Shown here in pieces: positions 52,391 to 64,000 of a stretch of DNA of 64,000 bases. The translations under genes were made by a program, and so were the position numbers. How positions within the stretch are numbered: the first letter of the stretch is position 1; every line of letters begins with the position of its first letter. The DNA is from Brachypodium distachyon (lineage: Eukaryota > Streptophyta > Magnoliopsida > Poales > Poaceae), in the NCBI RefSeq assembly GCF_000005505.3, contig NC_016134.3, positions 33,914,150 through 33,978,149 on the forward strand. The letters run 5' to 3'. The notes under the pieces were generated by a model. It saw only the letters and a list, made by a program, of their open reading frames with translations, was not told where the DNA came from and did no database searches.

Positions 52391-54646
52391 AGCCATGGCA
52401 CCCGGAGAAAATAATTATACCAAGGAACAACAGTTAGCACTTGGGAGAAATGTGTGTACTAGAAAGTTTTTTGTCAGCTTGTGAGCTCATCCTTTTGTGA
52501 TATTGCAGCTCATTGCCTAACTGACACCATCTACGAAGAAAGAAAAAATAAATACACAAAAAAAAAACTACACTCCAAACTAGCTGCAATTGACTTCATG
52601 TCTTGGACGATTGATCTTGCAAGAGATTTGTCCAGGCATGCCCTGACCAAGTTCAGACAACGTGATGCTATGACCACCTTCTTGTATTGTTGATGATCTT
52701 TAGCAAACTGCGCACGAGACTTGTAAACCAAATTGCGCATATATAACCAAGGAACACCTACAATTACAGAACCACATTAGCCTCAATAATTGCGTTTCAC
52801 TAAAAGAAATAAAGCAACTCTTTCACTCACCAGCAGCACAGCAACTAATAAATTCACAGTAGCAGAAGTAGCATACTAGCATGTATCAGGTGCAAAGATT
52901 TACCACCGGCACATCGGACTAGTACACTAAATTGAAGCATGCATCAGAACTGAAATGTTACTTCTCAGTAAACAACAAGGTTCAGCAAACAGCAAGCTCA
53001 GACTTGTGCGCGACGAGGCAGACAAGTGTTCCCCTTTCCCCTGCGTAGTGATAAAATGAGAGATCAATGCAAACAAAAAATACTAACCAGATCTGAAAAT
53101 GAACACCGTTGTTGGTCAGTATGCTAATAACCTGTAAAATAAAACAATGCAATATCACTTTCGTAGAGGTGGAGGATCTTTATCATGAAGGAGATGCCAC
53201 AATTGTTCCCCTGATCCAACAACAAATGGATTTTACAACACCTAATACTAATACCAATGTCCATATGCATTGAAGAAGATAAAAGTTGCACACATCAGGG
53301 GTTTGGGAGGGGGAAGGAGCAGACTATTAGCCGAGTACTTCTCCTCTGGTCAAAGGAAAGGGAAAGACATGGTGAGACGACTTCTCAAGGTACGTATAGG
53401 CTTGGAATAGCTGTACCGTGAATCCTGGAGGACTCATGCACTTTGATCTTTGCAGGAGTGATGCAGAAACCAGATACGCCTAATCTGCATTCCAGAAGTA
53501 GCCAATCAAGCATGGACTTAACACAACAAAGAGAAGGTACAACGAGGAGAATCAGAAACCCCATCTCTTAATCGAAAAGATAAATAGCCACTTCAATATA
53601 AACAAAGCAACAAGATATTATGCTTCCACTATTTCTGTTGTAAGAATCTTATAAATTGGTTGTGCCGGGAGCGCTCTCTAGCCGCCCGCCATAGACAATA
53701 GTTGAATCGATATAATTAAGTAGCATCATGAATAGCTTCTGCACCATTTCTCGTCCAAACCCAATGAATATATCATGATTAGGCATTCAACTCCCCATAA
53801 ATTGTCAAAGACATAGTACTACACCAGGTTTCCAGCAATCTTCAGGTGCTTTAGATAGAAGAGCAATCAGAATAAAATAGAAAAAATATATGCTTAAGAA
53901 GAACACATGGAAAACAGCTCAGACAAAGAAAATCACAGGGACTAAATGTGAAGTTATTTCTTCCAAAAATTAGCGAGAAGAATATGGTGCTTCAATCAAG
54001 GCCCAAATAAGAACTTACTGAACAACAGCATGCCTTACACTACAATTTCTGCTCCATCGAATGCAAGAGTAGCAAGTGAGAGCACCACATGATCAACAAG
54101 GATTCGAGAATACCAATTAAGGAAGAAACGCCCGTAGTAGCTGTCATAATCACCGCCGTCACAAAAAAAAAAGGCAGTCTCATGTGATCTTGAAGTATCA
54201 GGGCCACGGGCCCAAAACAAATGGCAACATTTCAAGACTGATTGCTGCATGTTCTTTTGCATATACCTGACGCCAGATCCGCGCTGACCTCCACCTCCCG
54301 TCCGTCCCGTCCAAGCTCCGGTGGAGGCTCGGACTCCACCCTTGCGTGCGGCGTCGTCTGCAGGACAGAGAAACCGAGACGGCCTGGGATGTGCAGCGGA
54401 GGCTGTTCCGCAGATCTCCATCGTCACCACGCAGTAGGTGGCTAGCCGCCGTAGATCTCGTCGGCGAGGTAGAGCTCGTCGGCTTGCGCTTCTCTCTTCC
54501 TCCTCCCCCCCTCCATTCTGCCGACGTCCCTAACCCAGTTTCTCCAACCTCTTTGATAATATCTCTACTCTGTTCTTCGTGGCGCTCGACGCACAAATGA
54601 GACCACCATCCAGGAGCAATCTTGGGCGCCTCCTTCTTCTTTCTCG
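52391..54646. other. Intergenic
   Basis: No gene recognised. Most is AT-rich; 54250-54600 is GC-rich with short overlapping open frames on both strands, none like a known protein. It may be a promoter or leader interrupted by the hAT insertion at 54657. Confidence 0.4.
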
Positions 54647-55446
54647 CTTGGTTCTCGGCCTGGACGTTCGGGCCGAGCTTCTGAGCTCGGGCTCGGCTCG
54701 GTCAGGCTCGGACGGGCTCGGGCTCGGCCTGCTAGTTTGCCAAGCCCGGGCCGAACTGCATAAATGGGCTCGTTTTGTTGTCGGGCCGAGCCCAGGCTCG
54801 GCTCGGGCTGCTCGAAAAGCCCGAAAATAATAACAGGCCAGAAGCCCAGAACCGCTGTCGGCCTTGGCCCAGTGACGCCCGATAGACATGCACATGCCCT
54901 AGTCTGGGTATCGTTCCCCCTCCCCAGTCGTGCGGTCATGCCCTATCTCTCGTTCCCCTCTGCCCTAGCCGCCGCCCGCCCGCCGTCACTGCCCTCACCG
55001 CCGCCGCCCACCACCTCTGCCCTCACCGCCGCCGCCGCCGTCTCTGCCCTAGCGACCCCGCCCCCGCTCTCTTGAATCTTGATGGAGATGGACGATGATG
55101 AATCGGGTGACGGCCGTGAGAGGTCTTTGTCCTCGATTTTGAAGGAGAAGGGCAAGACGAAGGGCACGAAGGCGCCGACGGGGAAGACGAAGACGACGGT
55201 CGCCAGCGACGTCGCGGCGGCGATGGCGCGGTCGAAATCCAACCCCTCCATTGTCCTCGTCGACAAGCCGGGGCAGCGTCATCGAGCCCCTCCTCCTCGG
55301 CCTCTCCTTGCACCTGCAACTGCACGCGCAACAGCAAGGGCGCCGCAGCCGGTGTTTCTACATCAACGGGCTGCATCTCCAAGACCAAAACCAAAGCTTC
55401 ATCCAATTTGTCAATGGTTAGTGTTCTCAACTTTTTTTTCTATTCA

Positions 55447-55576
55447 ATTTAGTGAGATTTACTGCTGTTAGTGTATATAAATTTAGTGAGATTTACTGCT
55501 GTTAGTGCATATAAATTTAGTGGGATTTACTGCTGTTAGTGTATATAAATTTAGTGAGATTTACTGCTGTTACGGT
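55447..55576. repeat. 34-bp tandem repeat, almost four copies
   Basis: Copies start at 55447, 55481, 55515 and 55549 with the core TTAGTGAGATTTACTGCTGT and only a few substitutions. They lie in the first intron of the hAT transposase. Confidence 0.95.
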
Positions 55577-55689
55577 GTATAATTGTCAATCTTTACTGTT
55601 GCTGTTGTTTTTGTTGCTGTTGTTATTGTCGTTGCTCTTATTTGCTTTTTGCTGTTGCCGTATGAGAAATTGTCAAGAAAAAATAACAG

Positions 55690-57985
55690 GAAGAGGATGT
55701 GGAAGAGGGCCAGCAACGTGAGGAAGAGATCAAGCAACCTGATACTGATATGGAACAAGATAAGTCAGAGGACAACTCATTTGATTTTGATGATGACATT
55801 GACATGTCTGAGGATGGTATAGGGGGTTCTGAAGCAGCTGATTAAGTAGAACAAGAAGTTGTGGATCTTAGCTCAGAAGATGGAAAGAAAAAGAAGAGAA
55901 AGGGGAGATGTGGAGGGGTGAAAACTACCAAATCCAAGGAGTTGTCTAAATGTTGGTTGTACTTTAGGAAGATAATGGTGCCATCAGTTGATGATCCAAA
56001 CGTGGAGGAGATGAAAGCAAGGTGTAGGTATTGCGCTAATTTGCTAACATACAAACAAGGTTCAAGCACTTCTCACCTTTTGAGGCATAAGAGATCTTGT
56101 ACCGCAATCAAGGCCAACCTTCAGAGATTAAGTGTGCAATCACGCCTTGGATTCCAACCAATTAGTGCTAGTTCTGGTCTTCCTTTGCAAGTCCCAACTA
56201 ATGGGTTTGATCAGGCTACTGTCAAGGAGCTGATTGCTAAGATGATTGCTGCCCATGACTACTCTTTCAGAATGGTTGAGCATGAGTGGTTCAATGCTTT
56301 GATGAAGTACATGAACCCACTGTATAAACAAATTGGCAGGAAGGCAATAAGAGCTGAATGCTTGAGGGTGTACAAGGATGAAAAAGAGATGCTTAAGGCT
56401 GAGTTGAAGCATGTTGCTTACATAAGCCTCGCCACAAATTTGTGGACAAGCAATCAGAGCATATCATATATATGTGTGGTGGCACACTATATAGATAAAG
56501 ATTGGAAAATGCAGACCCGTGTGCTGTCCTTCACGGAGTTAGACCCACCTCACACTGGACACGTCATTGCTGATGCAGTGTTTGTGTGTGTGGCTGAATG
56601 GAAGCTAGAGAAGAAGATAATTTCCATCACACTTGACAATGCATCAAACAGTGATGGGGCTGTTAGAGATCTGATGGCAATGTTTGATGTTCGAAGAGGG
56701 ACATCCTTTGATGCCAAGTATTTCCATGTGAGGTGTTGCGCTCACATCATCAACCTTGTGGTGCAGGATGGGACAGCATATATGACAAACTTGGTTAGCA
56801 ATTTGAGAGAGATTATAAAGTACTTCAAGAAGTCTCTTGCTCGGCTACACAAGTTCACTGAGATTTGCAGGGTGTTAGGACTTGAGATAGGAAAACATTT
56901 GTGTTTGGATGTTTGCACGCGGTGGAGTTCAACCTACAAGATGATCAATGTTGCTTACCCATATAGGCAAGCAATGAAATCATATGCAATTTCGGATGCC
57001 AACTACAAGTGGGAGCCTTCCAAGCAAGAATGGAATTTGTTTAAGCTTATTGAGCCTTTGTTGTATGCATTTGCTTGTGTTGCTACTTCATTTTCAACAA
57101 CATCATACCCCACCTCAAACATATTCTATCCCCACATTGTGAGTATCAAGAAAGAATTGAGAAAGGCCATGGTTCATCAAAATCAGCTCTACAATGATAT
57201 GGGGCATAAAATGATGGAGAAGTTCAACAAATATTGGGAAGACACAAGCAATGTGATGGTCATTGCCACCTTCCTAGATCCAAGGTACAAAATGAAATAT
57301 GTGCAATGGTGCTTTCAGCAGATTTATGACGAGGACAAGGGTAAAACTGAGTTAAAGGACTTCAAGATGGAGTTGGAGACCTTGTATGAAAAGTTTGATG
57401 CCCAAATCAAGCAAACTTCACAGCGGGCTGGTGTCTCAACATCTAATGCTTCTTCCATGGCAAGTAGCTCAATGCCACCAGCAGATTCTGAGTTTGCGGC
57501 TTTCTTGAGTGCCACTTCCGCACAACCATCCAAAAGTTCACTTAGAAAAACTATATGGATGATGCAAATGAACCAATGAATCCTAAGTTTGATATCCTTG
57601 GGTAGTGGAAGTTGAATGGACATAGATATCCTGTGTTAGCGGTCATGGCTAGAAGGTTTTTAACGGTCCCAGCCAGTTCTGTCTCCTCTGAATCAACTTT
57701 CAGCACTGGTGGAAGGGTTCTAGATGACTTTAGGAGCTCGCTGAAACCTTACATGGTGGAGGCCTTGGTGTGTGCCGCAAGCTATATCAAGGGAACCCAT
57801 AGGGACTTGAATTTGGTGGTATAATCTCTTTTTCTTGTATTTGTGGTATAATCTCTTTTATTTCTGCTGCTGACTCCATCTATAAACTCCATGGCTAACT
57901 TGTATGAATGTAGGAACAAGAGGATGATGAGGTGGAGGATGTTGAGAAGATAACTTTGCCTAGTAGTGTGGCAGATTGCAACTGA
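55690..57985 (+). pseudogene. hAT transposase (BED finger, DUF4413, hATC), disabled
   Basis: Would cut and paste the hAT element. The main exon starts at 55690 after an acceptor AACAG. An acidic lead (EEDVEEGQQREEE) comes first, then a BED zinc finger (CRYC ... HLLRHKRSC, about 56020-56100), the catalytic core with LATNLWTSNQS, ITLDNASNSDGA, RCCAHIINLVVQDG and DVCTRWSSTYKM, and a DUF4413-like part (VIATFLDPRYKMKYVQW). The hATC dimerisation domain (YPVLAVMARRFLTVPASSVS) is at 57630-57760 in another frame. Lesions: in-frame TAA at 55843-55845, a one-base deletion near 57550 and an in-frame TAG at 57603-57605. A last small exon is likely at 57914-57985. The 5' exon, ending near 55416, is not joined in phase by the splice I see. 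Confidence 0.85.
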
Positions 57986-58785
57986 TAGTAAGTATAAACT
58001 CGATGTCTAACTTGTATAAAATTGTCTAATTGGTATTTCATGGCCACCTTGTTCAACTTGTATAAAATTGTCTACCTTGTCTAATGGATATCTCATATGT
58101 TATCTTAATTAAAGGTGTGGTGGCTGTGAAGTGTGGCTAATTTCATGTCTTCTGGATAGGGTGGGCAGCTGGCTGTTTGATTGTTTCAACGACCTTAAGA
58201 ATTCATATTTTCTCGTCGTAGTGAACTGCTTTATTATTTTCCAAATGGCAATGTTATGCCTATCTCGTGGACTTCTTTTATTTGTGGATGTGATTCTGTG
58301 AACTTGTGCCTGTGAGCTATGCCTGTGAACTTGTGCCTTCGGCTGGGAGCTTGTGAGGCTGTGAGTGTGGAATTGTGCCTATGAACTTATGCTGTGATGA
58401 TGTGAACTATTATTTCTGCTGTTAGTTGTTACTTTGTGAGGCTGTGAATCTGTGATCTATGATTATTTTGTTACATCAGTTTTTTTTAGCTACCTGTGAA
58501 GCAAATAGAAAAGGTAGTGGACTGTGCTTAATGCATCTGTTATTTATCATGAAATAGCATCTGTTGTCCAGTTTAGTTGCATGTACACCTGTAAACATTC
58601 ATTCCTGGCTGCCTGCACACTGGGCTCGGCCCAAGCTTCCTGCAGGCCCGAGCCGAGCTGCAATATCAGGCTTGAAACTGTTTCGAGCCGAGCCAGGCTC
58701 GGCTCACCATTTGCGAGCTTTGGGCAAGCTCGGGCCGAGCCAGGCTCGGCTCGGCTCGGCTCGCGTCCAGGCCAACTTGGTTCTC

Positions 58786-61582
58786 ACGTGGAACCGCGAG
58801 GGTGTGCCGGATGAACAACATCGGAGGCGGAGCCAGTGCGCCCGCATGTCCAGTTGCCCATATGATACCGGATTAACTCTTCCACGCCTAACCGCCATCA
58901 ACAATCCACGCGGACGAATCTGATCTGATGGAGTTAATCCCAAGGGGGCCCACCCACTTTTCATTATCTCTTCCAATCTCCTCCGCCTTCTCCGTTCTTC
59001 CTCGTTCTCATCTCTCCCAAAACGGTCTCGTTCTCATCTCTCTCTCCCGACCCGAGCAGCAGCAGGCGTGGACGCGGGGGGCCACGGCGGAGTCGAGGCG
59101 CTGTCGAGCCGGAGCCGATGACGACGCGGTGGGCCGCGTCAGAGGAGGTGAGGGCGAGCCGTGTCCGAGCCGGAGCGGCGGCAACGGTGGAGGCGAGGAG
59201 GAGATGAGCCGCCGGCGAGGTAAATCTGACGGTCTACCTTAGGGTTGGGGTGGGTGGGGCGGTGGCCGGCGTCGGAGAAGATGGTGGCGCTCGGGCTTAG
59301 AGGGATGGCTTGGGGTGGCGGCGAGGCGTCGCGATAGTGCGCCGGCCGCGGGCAGCGGGAGACCCCCGGTTTGGCCAGTGCCAGCCGGCGGGTCAACGCA
59401 TCACCGGCGGACGAAGAAGCAGCGGTGCCTCCCTGCGATATCCGGTTCACACCTGTCGGAATCGTCCGCCCCGCGCGGACGACCGCCAATTAGCTCCGCC
59501 CATCATCCGATTGGAATTTGGAAGCGCTGCAGCAACAGAACAATCAGTTCTTCAGTTTTTCTGTTTATGTGGTCGAATTGGGAATTATCAGCTAAGCACG
59601 GCAAATAGAAATGGGAGATGGGAAGGAAAAAATGATACGAGTAATAGAAATTGATCAATTCTACAGATTCATTGGTCGCAAGGGCTCAATTTAACAAACA
59701 AGGCGATGCAAGCGACCATCGCTGATATGGAAAGTCAACATGTTCGATTGATGAGATCAGATAGAAGGCTTTAGGGGGGTTATTGGAAATCATGGCTTCG
59801 ATGTTGTGCGTCTGATTTCGATCGAACGGTTCAGAATTGATGGATGCACAGATGCACGAAAGCCTCCGGTGCATAGGATAAGTCGCCCTACTTCTCTAGC
59901 TAAGTGTGATCACCATCTAAAAAACTACTCAATCTGTTCCTAAATGTAGGAGTCATAGATTTGTCATTTGTTAATTTGTTGAACTTTGACCAAATTTTTA
60001 GAAAAATCTACGGACATTTACGACTCTATATTAATTTAATTAAATCTGCGTGATATGTTTTCATAGTACTTATTTAGTATTGTATACATTTACATTTTAT
60101 GAACTTGATCCAACCTTAATGTGGCAGGTGCAAAGCCCTGGGGCACAACGCAGCCACCTGTGCTGTTGAGCTCTGAGATTTGAGAGAGAAGTAATTGGGG
60201 CAGGTGCAAAACCAAAGGCAGGTCCTGTGTTGTGCGCCAATAGTTGTGTCTTGGTAGCTAGGAACTGTCATGTATTCTAGAAAAAGCTAGGAACTGTCAT
60301 GTACTCCTTCATCATTCTTGCTTGAAGCTATCTTTTATTACCATGGTTTGCTTATGTGGAGACGATCTCTATGTTGTGTATCTTAAGCCGCCAAAGCATG
60401 CATGATCGTGGCTTTTGTGGGAAGGCATTGGGCTCAATTTTTCTAATTTTTTGGTTCCGTGATTTTTCCATGAGTCCATGCATTTTCCTTGTTTTTTCAA
60501 AAAAAATTTATCTTGGTCCAGTGTTTCTCCATGCGTCAATTTGATCACCCGTTTTACCCAAATCATCGTTTCTCTCTGACGGGGATTGACGTGCCGGGAT
60601 TTTGCCGGAAATGGAGCAGTGCTGAACCACATCGTTCCGTCAGCGGCGTGCCCGCCGGGCCTCAAGGCTCGGTTCCAGATGGCGTGGTAACAACACGCGA
60701 ATCCCATTTTCAAATTTTCAAAAACGGCCCCCCGCACCCGGATGGACGTGTGCTGGACTGGGGGGCAGATGGCTTGCTTATAAGAGATCTTCTTCCTTCC
60801 TCGTTCCAAGCCAGGGCGCGGTAGCTTGAGTGCAAAAAACCAGATGTCGCCGGCGGCCGTCTCCTGCCTGTCGCAGGATTCGGGCGTGAGCAACGGGTGC
60901 ATCGGTAGGGGCGTGCTCAGTTTAGTGTGCTTGGCTTGGTGGTTCTATTAGCGCGCCTGTATTTTGTGTCCCTGTGTGGATCAGACAATAGCTTGTTGTC
61001 GTCAAACTTGTAATGGGACTTGTCTAAAAACGCTTGCTTTGTGCTGGGAGAGTTCACATATTTTCAATCGAGACGATCTGTTGTTTGATGGAGCAAACAC
61101 GCGCTGTTTGTTTTTTCGTGTGCAAAGTAGGACGGGCAGCGTGCGCGAGTCGTCTAAATGGGTCGACTGGCCCCACTAGTCTGCCGGAGAGGCACGCCAA
61201 GATTGGCTGGCCCAATGTCAGCAGGGTGACGGGGTTCGTGTTAGCTGTCCGGGTCGGCGTGGAAAACCGAGCAAGGCAGGGGCCACAGGGCCGCCGTCGT
61301 GCGTCCTCGCGTCCCCGGACAACTCGCTCGACGTCTCAATCAACGACTACTAGACGGGCCACCGCGCTTCGCTGCGGCGTTTATCATGAGCCGATTTTTT
61401 CTTGTGCTTTGATTTTTGAGAAAACGGCGGAGGCAGACCGAAAATCGAATCCCAATGACAGACTGTACATCCAAACCCCAGCAACCACTCCGCGAAGAAA
61501 TCCACCCTCCAAAAACCACACCTTTGACAGCAGCCCCTGCACAGCAAAGGAATTAACCCCAACAATCGTACCGTAGGAACTA
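58786..61582. other. Intergenic, GC-rich patches
   Basis: Short open frames in GC-rich DNA at 58.9-59.6 kb show no family resemblance. A 177-codon minus-strand frame at 60369-60902 is likewise unrecognised. TTATAAG at 60778-60784 lies 60 bp before an ATG (60844) that opens 35 codons (MSPAAVSCLSQDSGVSNGCI); this could be the truncated start of a gene. A degraded Stowaway left end lies at 59928. Confidence 0.35.
59928..60113. mobile_element. Stowaway-like fragment
   Basis: The left end CTCAATCTGTTCCTAAATGT follows TA and an internal partner (ACATTTACGACTCTATATTA) is visible, but the right terminus has decayed. Confidence 0.45.
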
Positions 61583-61757
61583 CTCCCTCCTTTTCAGTTT
61601 ACGGGTCCTCCACACATTCCTAGATTAAAGATCTAAATAATGTAACATAAGTTTTATCACAACTAATGGTATAATTTTTGTGATAAAACTCATGTTACAT
61701 TAGTTAGATCTTTAATCTAGGGATGCATGAAGACCCCATAAACTGAAAAGGAGGGAG
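61583..61757. mobile_element. Stowaway MITE, long hairpin
   Basis: A 175-bp element flanked by TA. CTCCCTCCTTTTCAGTTTAC at the left is the inverse of the right end, and pairing continues inward through TAGATTAAAGATCTAA and ATGTAACATAAGTTTTATCA, so it is almost one perfect foldback. Confidence 0.93.
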
Positions 61758-62600
61758 TATAGCCTCGATATCTCCACTCGTTAGCCGAAGCAGCAAGAGC
61801 CATCAGCATAGGAACTCTTCCATATGCTGCCATTTGCTCATAATTAAAACCACATATCACAAAACCATATTTTTCTGAAAATGAACTATAGCCTAGAACA
61901 AAGTCTACTCACTAAGCAGAAATATAAAAAAAAATCCGCTGAACACTGCAAATCCTAGCAGACGATAGGCCAGATTATACATCAGTCAATATGTTCCATG
62001 CTCATCAATTTCAGACATGTATGGCACATGCGACACATGACAGCTACAGTAACCACCATCAACATAAATATATAAATAGAGGACTTGGATTTAACAACAA
62101 AGAAAAGGATTTAACAACTACAGTATCCGGCCACGCTCCTTGCCTTCTGGTGCTCCTTCCTCTACATGACCATGCCCGTGCAACATGGAAGGTACTCTTC
62201 ATTGAATGACATAGATTTCATATAAGCTATAGATATGCACAAAGAATGAGACAATCTGAAACTAAACGGTGGCTACATATGACCTTAATAAGAACAAAGG
62301 TACAATTTAATCTATGATGCTTCATTTTGGGTAAACTATGTCTCTAACTTCCGTCAAATTCTGCTGTGAACCAAGCATGATATAGGAGGATTTTTTTACC
62401 ACAACAATAAAATCTAGATAAATCAAAAGAAAACTGATCAATACAAACCTTCTTTGGAAAGTGAAAATAGAAGTTGCAGAGAGAATGTGCTTGCATCAAC
62501 CATCAGAATTTTTTTACCAAAAAATAGAACTGATTGAAATCGTAGAAGCAGATAACCTGGATATTTATTAAAAATATGACATGGTCAGGTGGCAGCTCAC

Positions 62601-63620
62601 CTTCTCGTGCCTAATCTCTTTAAACTGGATCCACACACTTGCCTCAAACTTGTACCCATGGCTCACATTCTCAGTGTCGTGAACCGGTAGAAGAATGTTA
62701 GACATGCCAACCTAAGTCATTAATAAAAATAGCACATTATATTGAATTCCTTTTCACATCACATAACCAGGTAAAGATCAGTAGACAGAGGGACAAAAAA
62801 GCAACAATGTAATCAACAATCACAGATCATGTTTTGCTTTCCAATTATTCAACTTCCAAAAAGCTAGATAAAAAGTAGCATTGCATATTTTCTTATCAAC
62901 ATGAATAGCAAGTACAAGCTCTATTTTGGCATTGGCATTGCAAATAGCAGAAAAATGCAAGATTGTAATTTTTTCCTAAAGGTGAGCATTACAGGATCAA
63001 TCACTATCTGTTGTTGCATGTAGTTCAAAAGAAGACATCAGAATTTCCTCAATGTTACAGTACATAGTAACTAAAAGCTTTTGCATTGAATTCAATTAAT
63101 TATTTTACTCTTCTTTTGATTGGCTTTCTAAGATTCAAGGAGACCTATGCTTGTTCTGTTGTTGGCTTATTACTCATTACAATTGGTTCGAGATATTTAT
63201 TCTGGTTCTTACAGTTCAATAAAGAATATTGTTCAGATACTGACCTGTGCCTTGTAACTGGCCTTCACTACATGATCATAATGTAGGCTTGTAGGAGCAG
63301 TACTTCCTTTCAACCTCCTCATTAGAAGCGTTCCGATATTATCCACTTTAAAGAATCAAACCAAAGAGAGAAAATGATTATTTACTATAAAGAATCAAAT
63401 CAACAGAGGGCAGTTAAATAGTCTGCCTACATGCATGGAAGATCGATCTAAAACAAAATAACTAAAATGAGCAGAGCACGCACCGATCATATTACCACAA
63501 ATTAATTAAACCTTTTTGAACCCGCCTTCCTGCACACGCCGACATTGATGGACTGGTCATCGAGCGGTCCTTCCCCTTCTTTGGTGAAGACACCAGTCTA
63601 CAGCAATTCCTCTTCTGATA
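62601..63620 (-). CDS. Unidentified multi-exon gene (partial)
   Basis: Three minus-strand exons join in phase. 63512-63620 reads a basic, Ser-rich part (LVSSPKKGKDRSMTSPSMSA). 63245-63345 reads DNIGTLLMRRLKGSTAPTSL and HYDHVVKASYKAQ. 62601-62711 reads VGMSNILLPVHDTENVSHGY and KFEASVWIQFKEIRHEK. Acceptors and donors (GTTTAA, GTCAGT, GTGAGC) are present; the first donor is weak. The mixed polar/hydrophobic pattern of the last two looks like real coding sequence. I cannot name the family. A GTAAGTTG donor at the window's right edge (about 63995-64000) suggests an earlier exon just outside, and later exons below 62595 were not found. The exon order is inferred from phase only. Confidence 0.4.
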
Positions 63621-63915
63621 CTGCAATGTCAATAGCGAATCGAACTTGTTAATTAACAACAGAATGAGATACTACCGAGTTTCAAGAAAGGAAGGTGGAA
63701 GGAGTAGGATGCAGTTGTGAAGGTGGGGAATGGGGCTGTGTGAAAGTATAATAAAACAAATTTATAGACTCTACTTTCTTTGACAAATGAATATGCACTA
63801 TCAAGGAGTAACATACATGACAGAGATATTATTTGCTCAGCATCGCATGAGTATGGCTTTCCAATGTTAAATTAGAGGGACATGGTGAAATCTGACATGA
63901 AGTGTTACCTGACAT

Positions 63916-63995
63916 GTAGCATCCAAAGTTCCAATAGATAGATTTCATTAAAAATCCTGAACTGTAGCATCAAAGTTCCAGTAGATAGATTTCAA
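63916..63995. repeat. Short tandem duplication, 49-bp spacing
   Basis: GTAGCATCCAAAGTTCCAAT plus AGATAGATTTCA at 63916 is repeated with two or three changes at 63965. Confidence 0.8.
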
Positions 63996-64000
63996 CTTAC

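Larger units (their letters stand above)
54657..58775 (+). mobile_element. hAT (Ac-like) transposon with target duplication
   Basis: A 4.1-kb class II element. The 10-bp CTTGGTTCTC flanks it at 54647-54656 and 58776-58785, which contains the expected 8-bp hAT duplication. The left end starts GGCCTGGACGTTCGGGCCGA; the right end, inverted, reads TTGGCCTGGACGCGAGCCGA. Both ends are packed with GGGCTCGG/GCCGAGCC subterminal repeats (54665-54815 and 58620-58765), which are transposase binding sites in known hAT elements. It encodes a BED-finger transposase that is broken (see separate entry). The intact flanking repeat suggests a fairly recent insertion. Confidence 0.85.

Noticed and set aside
54035..54600. 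Minus-strand open frames of 131 and 132 codons
   Set aside because: Low-complexity Arg/Ser/Gly-rich translations in GC-rich DNA with no recognisable motif.
60369..60902. 177-codon minus-strand open frame
   Set aside because: No domain, no family resemblance and no promoter or splice context. It overlaps GC-rich DNA where long chance frames are common.

Overview
This is nuclear DNA of a flowering plant, almost certainly a grass. Genes have many introns with GT/GC...AG junctions. Intergenic DNA and introns carry Stowaway-type MITEs (TA target sites, termini like CTCCCTCCGT), an antisense LINE tail and a hAT transposon. GC-rich 5' ends of genes and the protein sequences also look like Poaceae. 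About eleven genes in 64 kb suggests a compact, gene-rich grass region, for example a small-genome Pooideae; the species cannot be fixed from the sequence alone.

Layout. 1-2315: a lectin receptor kinase (5' end outside the window) with one in-frame stop in the kinase domain. 3149-9065: half-size ABCA transporter, 18 exons. 12108-16891: RLCK-VII kinase (PBL34-like). 18649-20741: WIYLD-domain protein whose last exon changes reading frame. 20.7-30.4 kb: gene-poor stretch with tandem duplications, a thioredoxin-like exon remnant, a LINE tail and MITEs. 32438-33862: HIR (SPFH/band 7) protein. 34683-35240 (minus): 93-residue F-box protein. 37995-40810: VDAC porin. 41401-44995: isochorismate synthase, 15 exons. 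46054-48432 (minus) and 48892-51078 (plus): a head-to-head pair of a twin-CX9C (TRIAP1/MDM35-like) protein and a SWIB-domain protein. 51.9-52.4 kb: hAT-like non-autonomous element. 54657-58775: a hAT element with a 10-bp flanking duplication and a broken transposase. 62.6-63.6 kb (minus): three phase-compatible exons of a gene I cannot name.

How the genes relate. There are no operons; each gene should have its own promoter, apart from the shared 459-bp spacer at 48.4-48.9 kb. Several neighbours belong to families linked to plant defence or cell death (lectin receptor kinase, RLCK-VII, HIR, VDAC, isochorismate synthase for salicylate and phylloquinone). That is a family-level association; nothing in the sequence proves co-regulation.

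I found no clear new biological system. The most useful observations are the single-lesion lectin kinase, three GC-AG introns (two in isochorismate synthase), the frame switch in the WIYLD gene, the recently inserted but disabled hAT element, a 512-bp foldback element in an intron, and the unidentified gene at the right edge. Exon borders were read by eye from splice signals, phase and family conservation, without transcript data.
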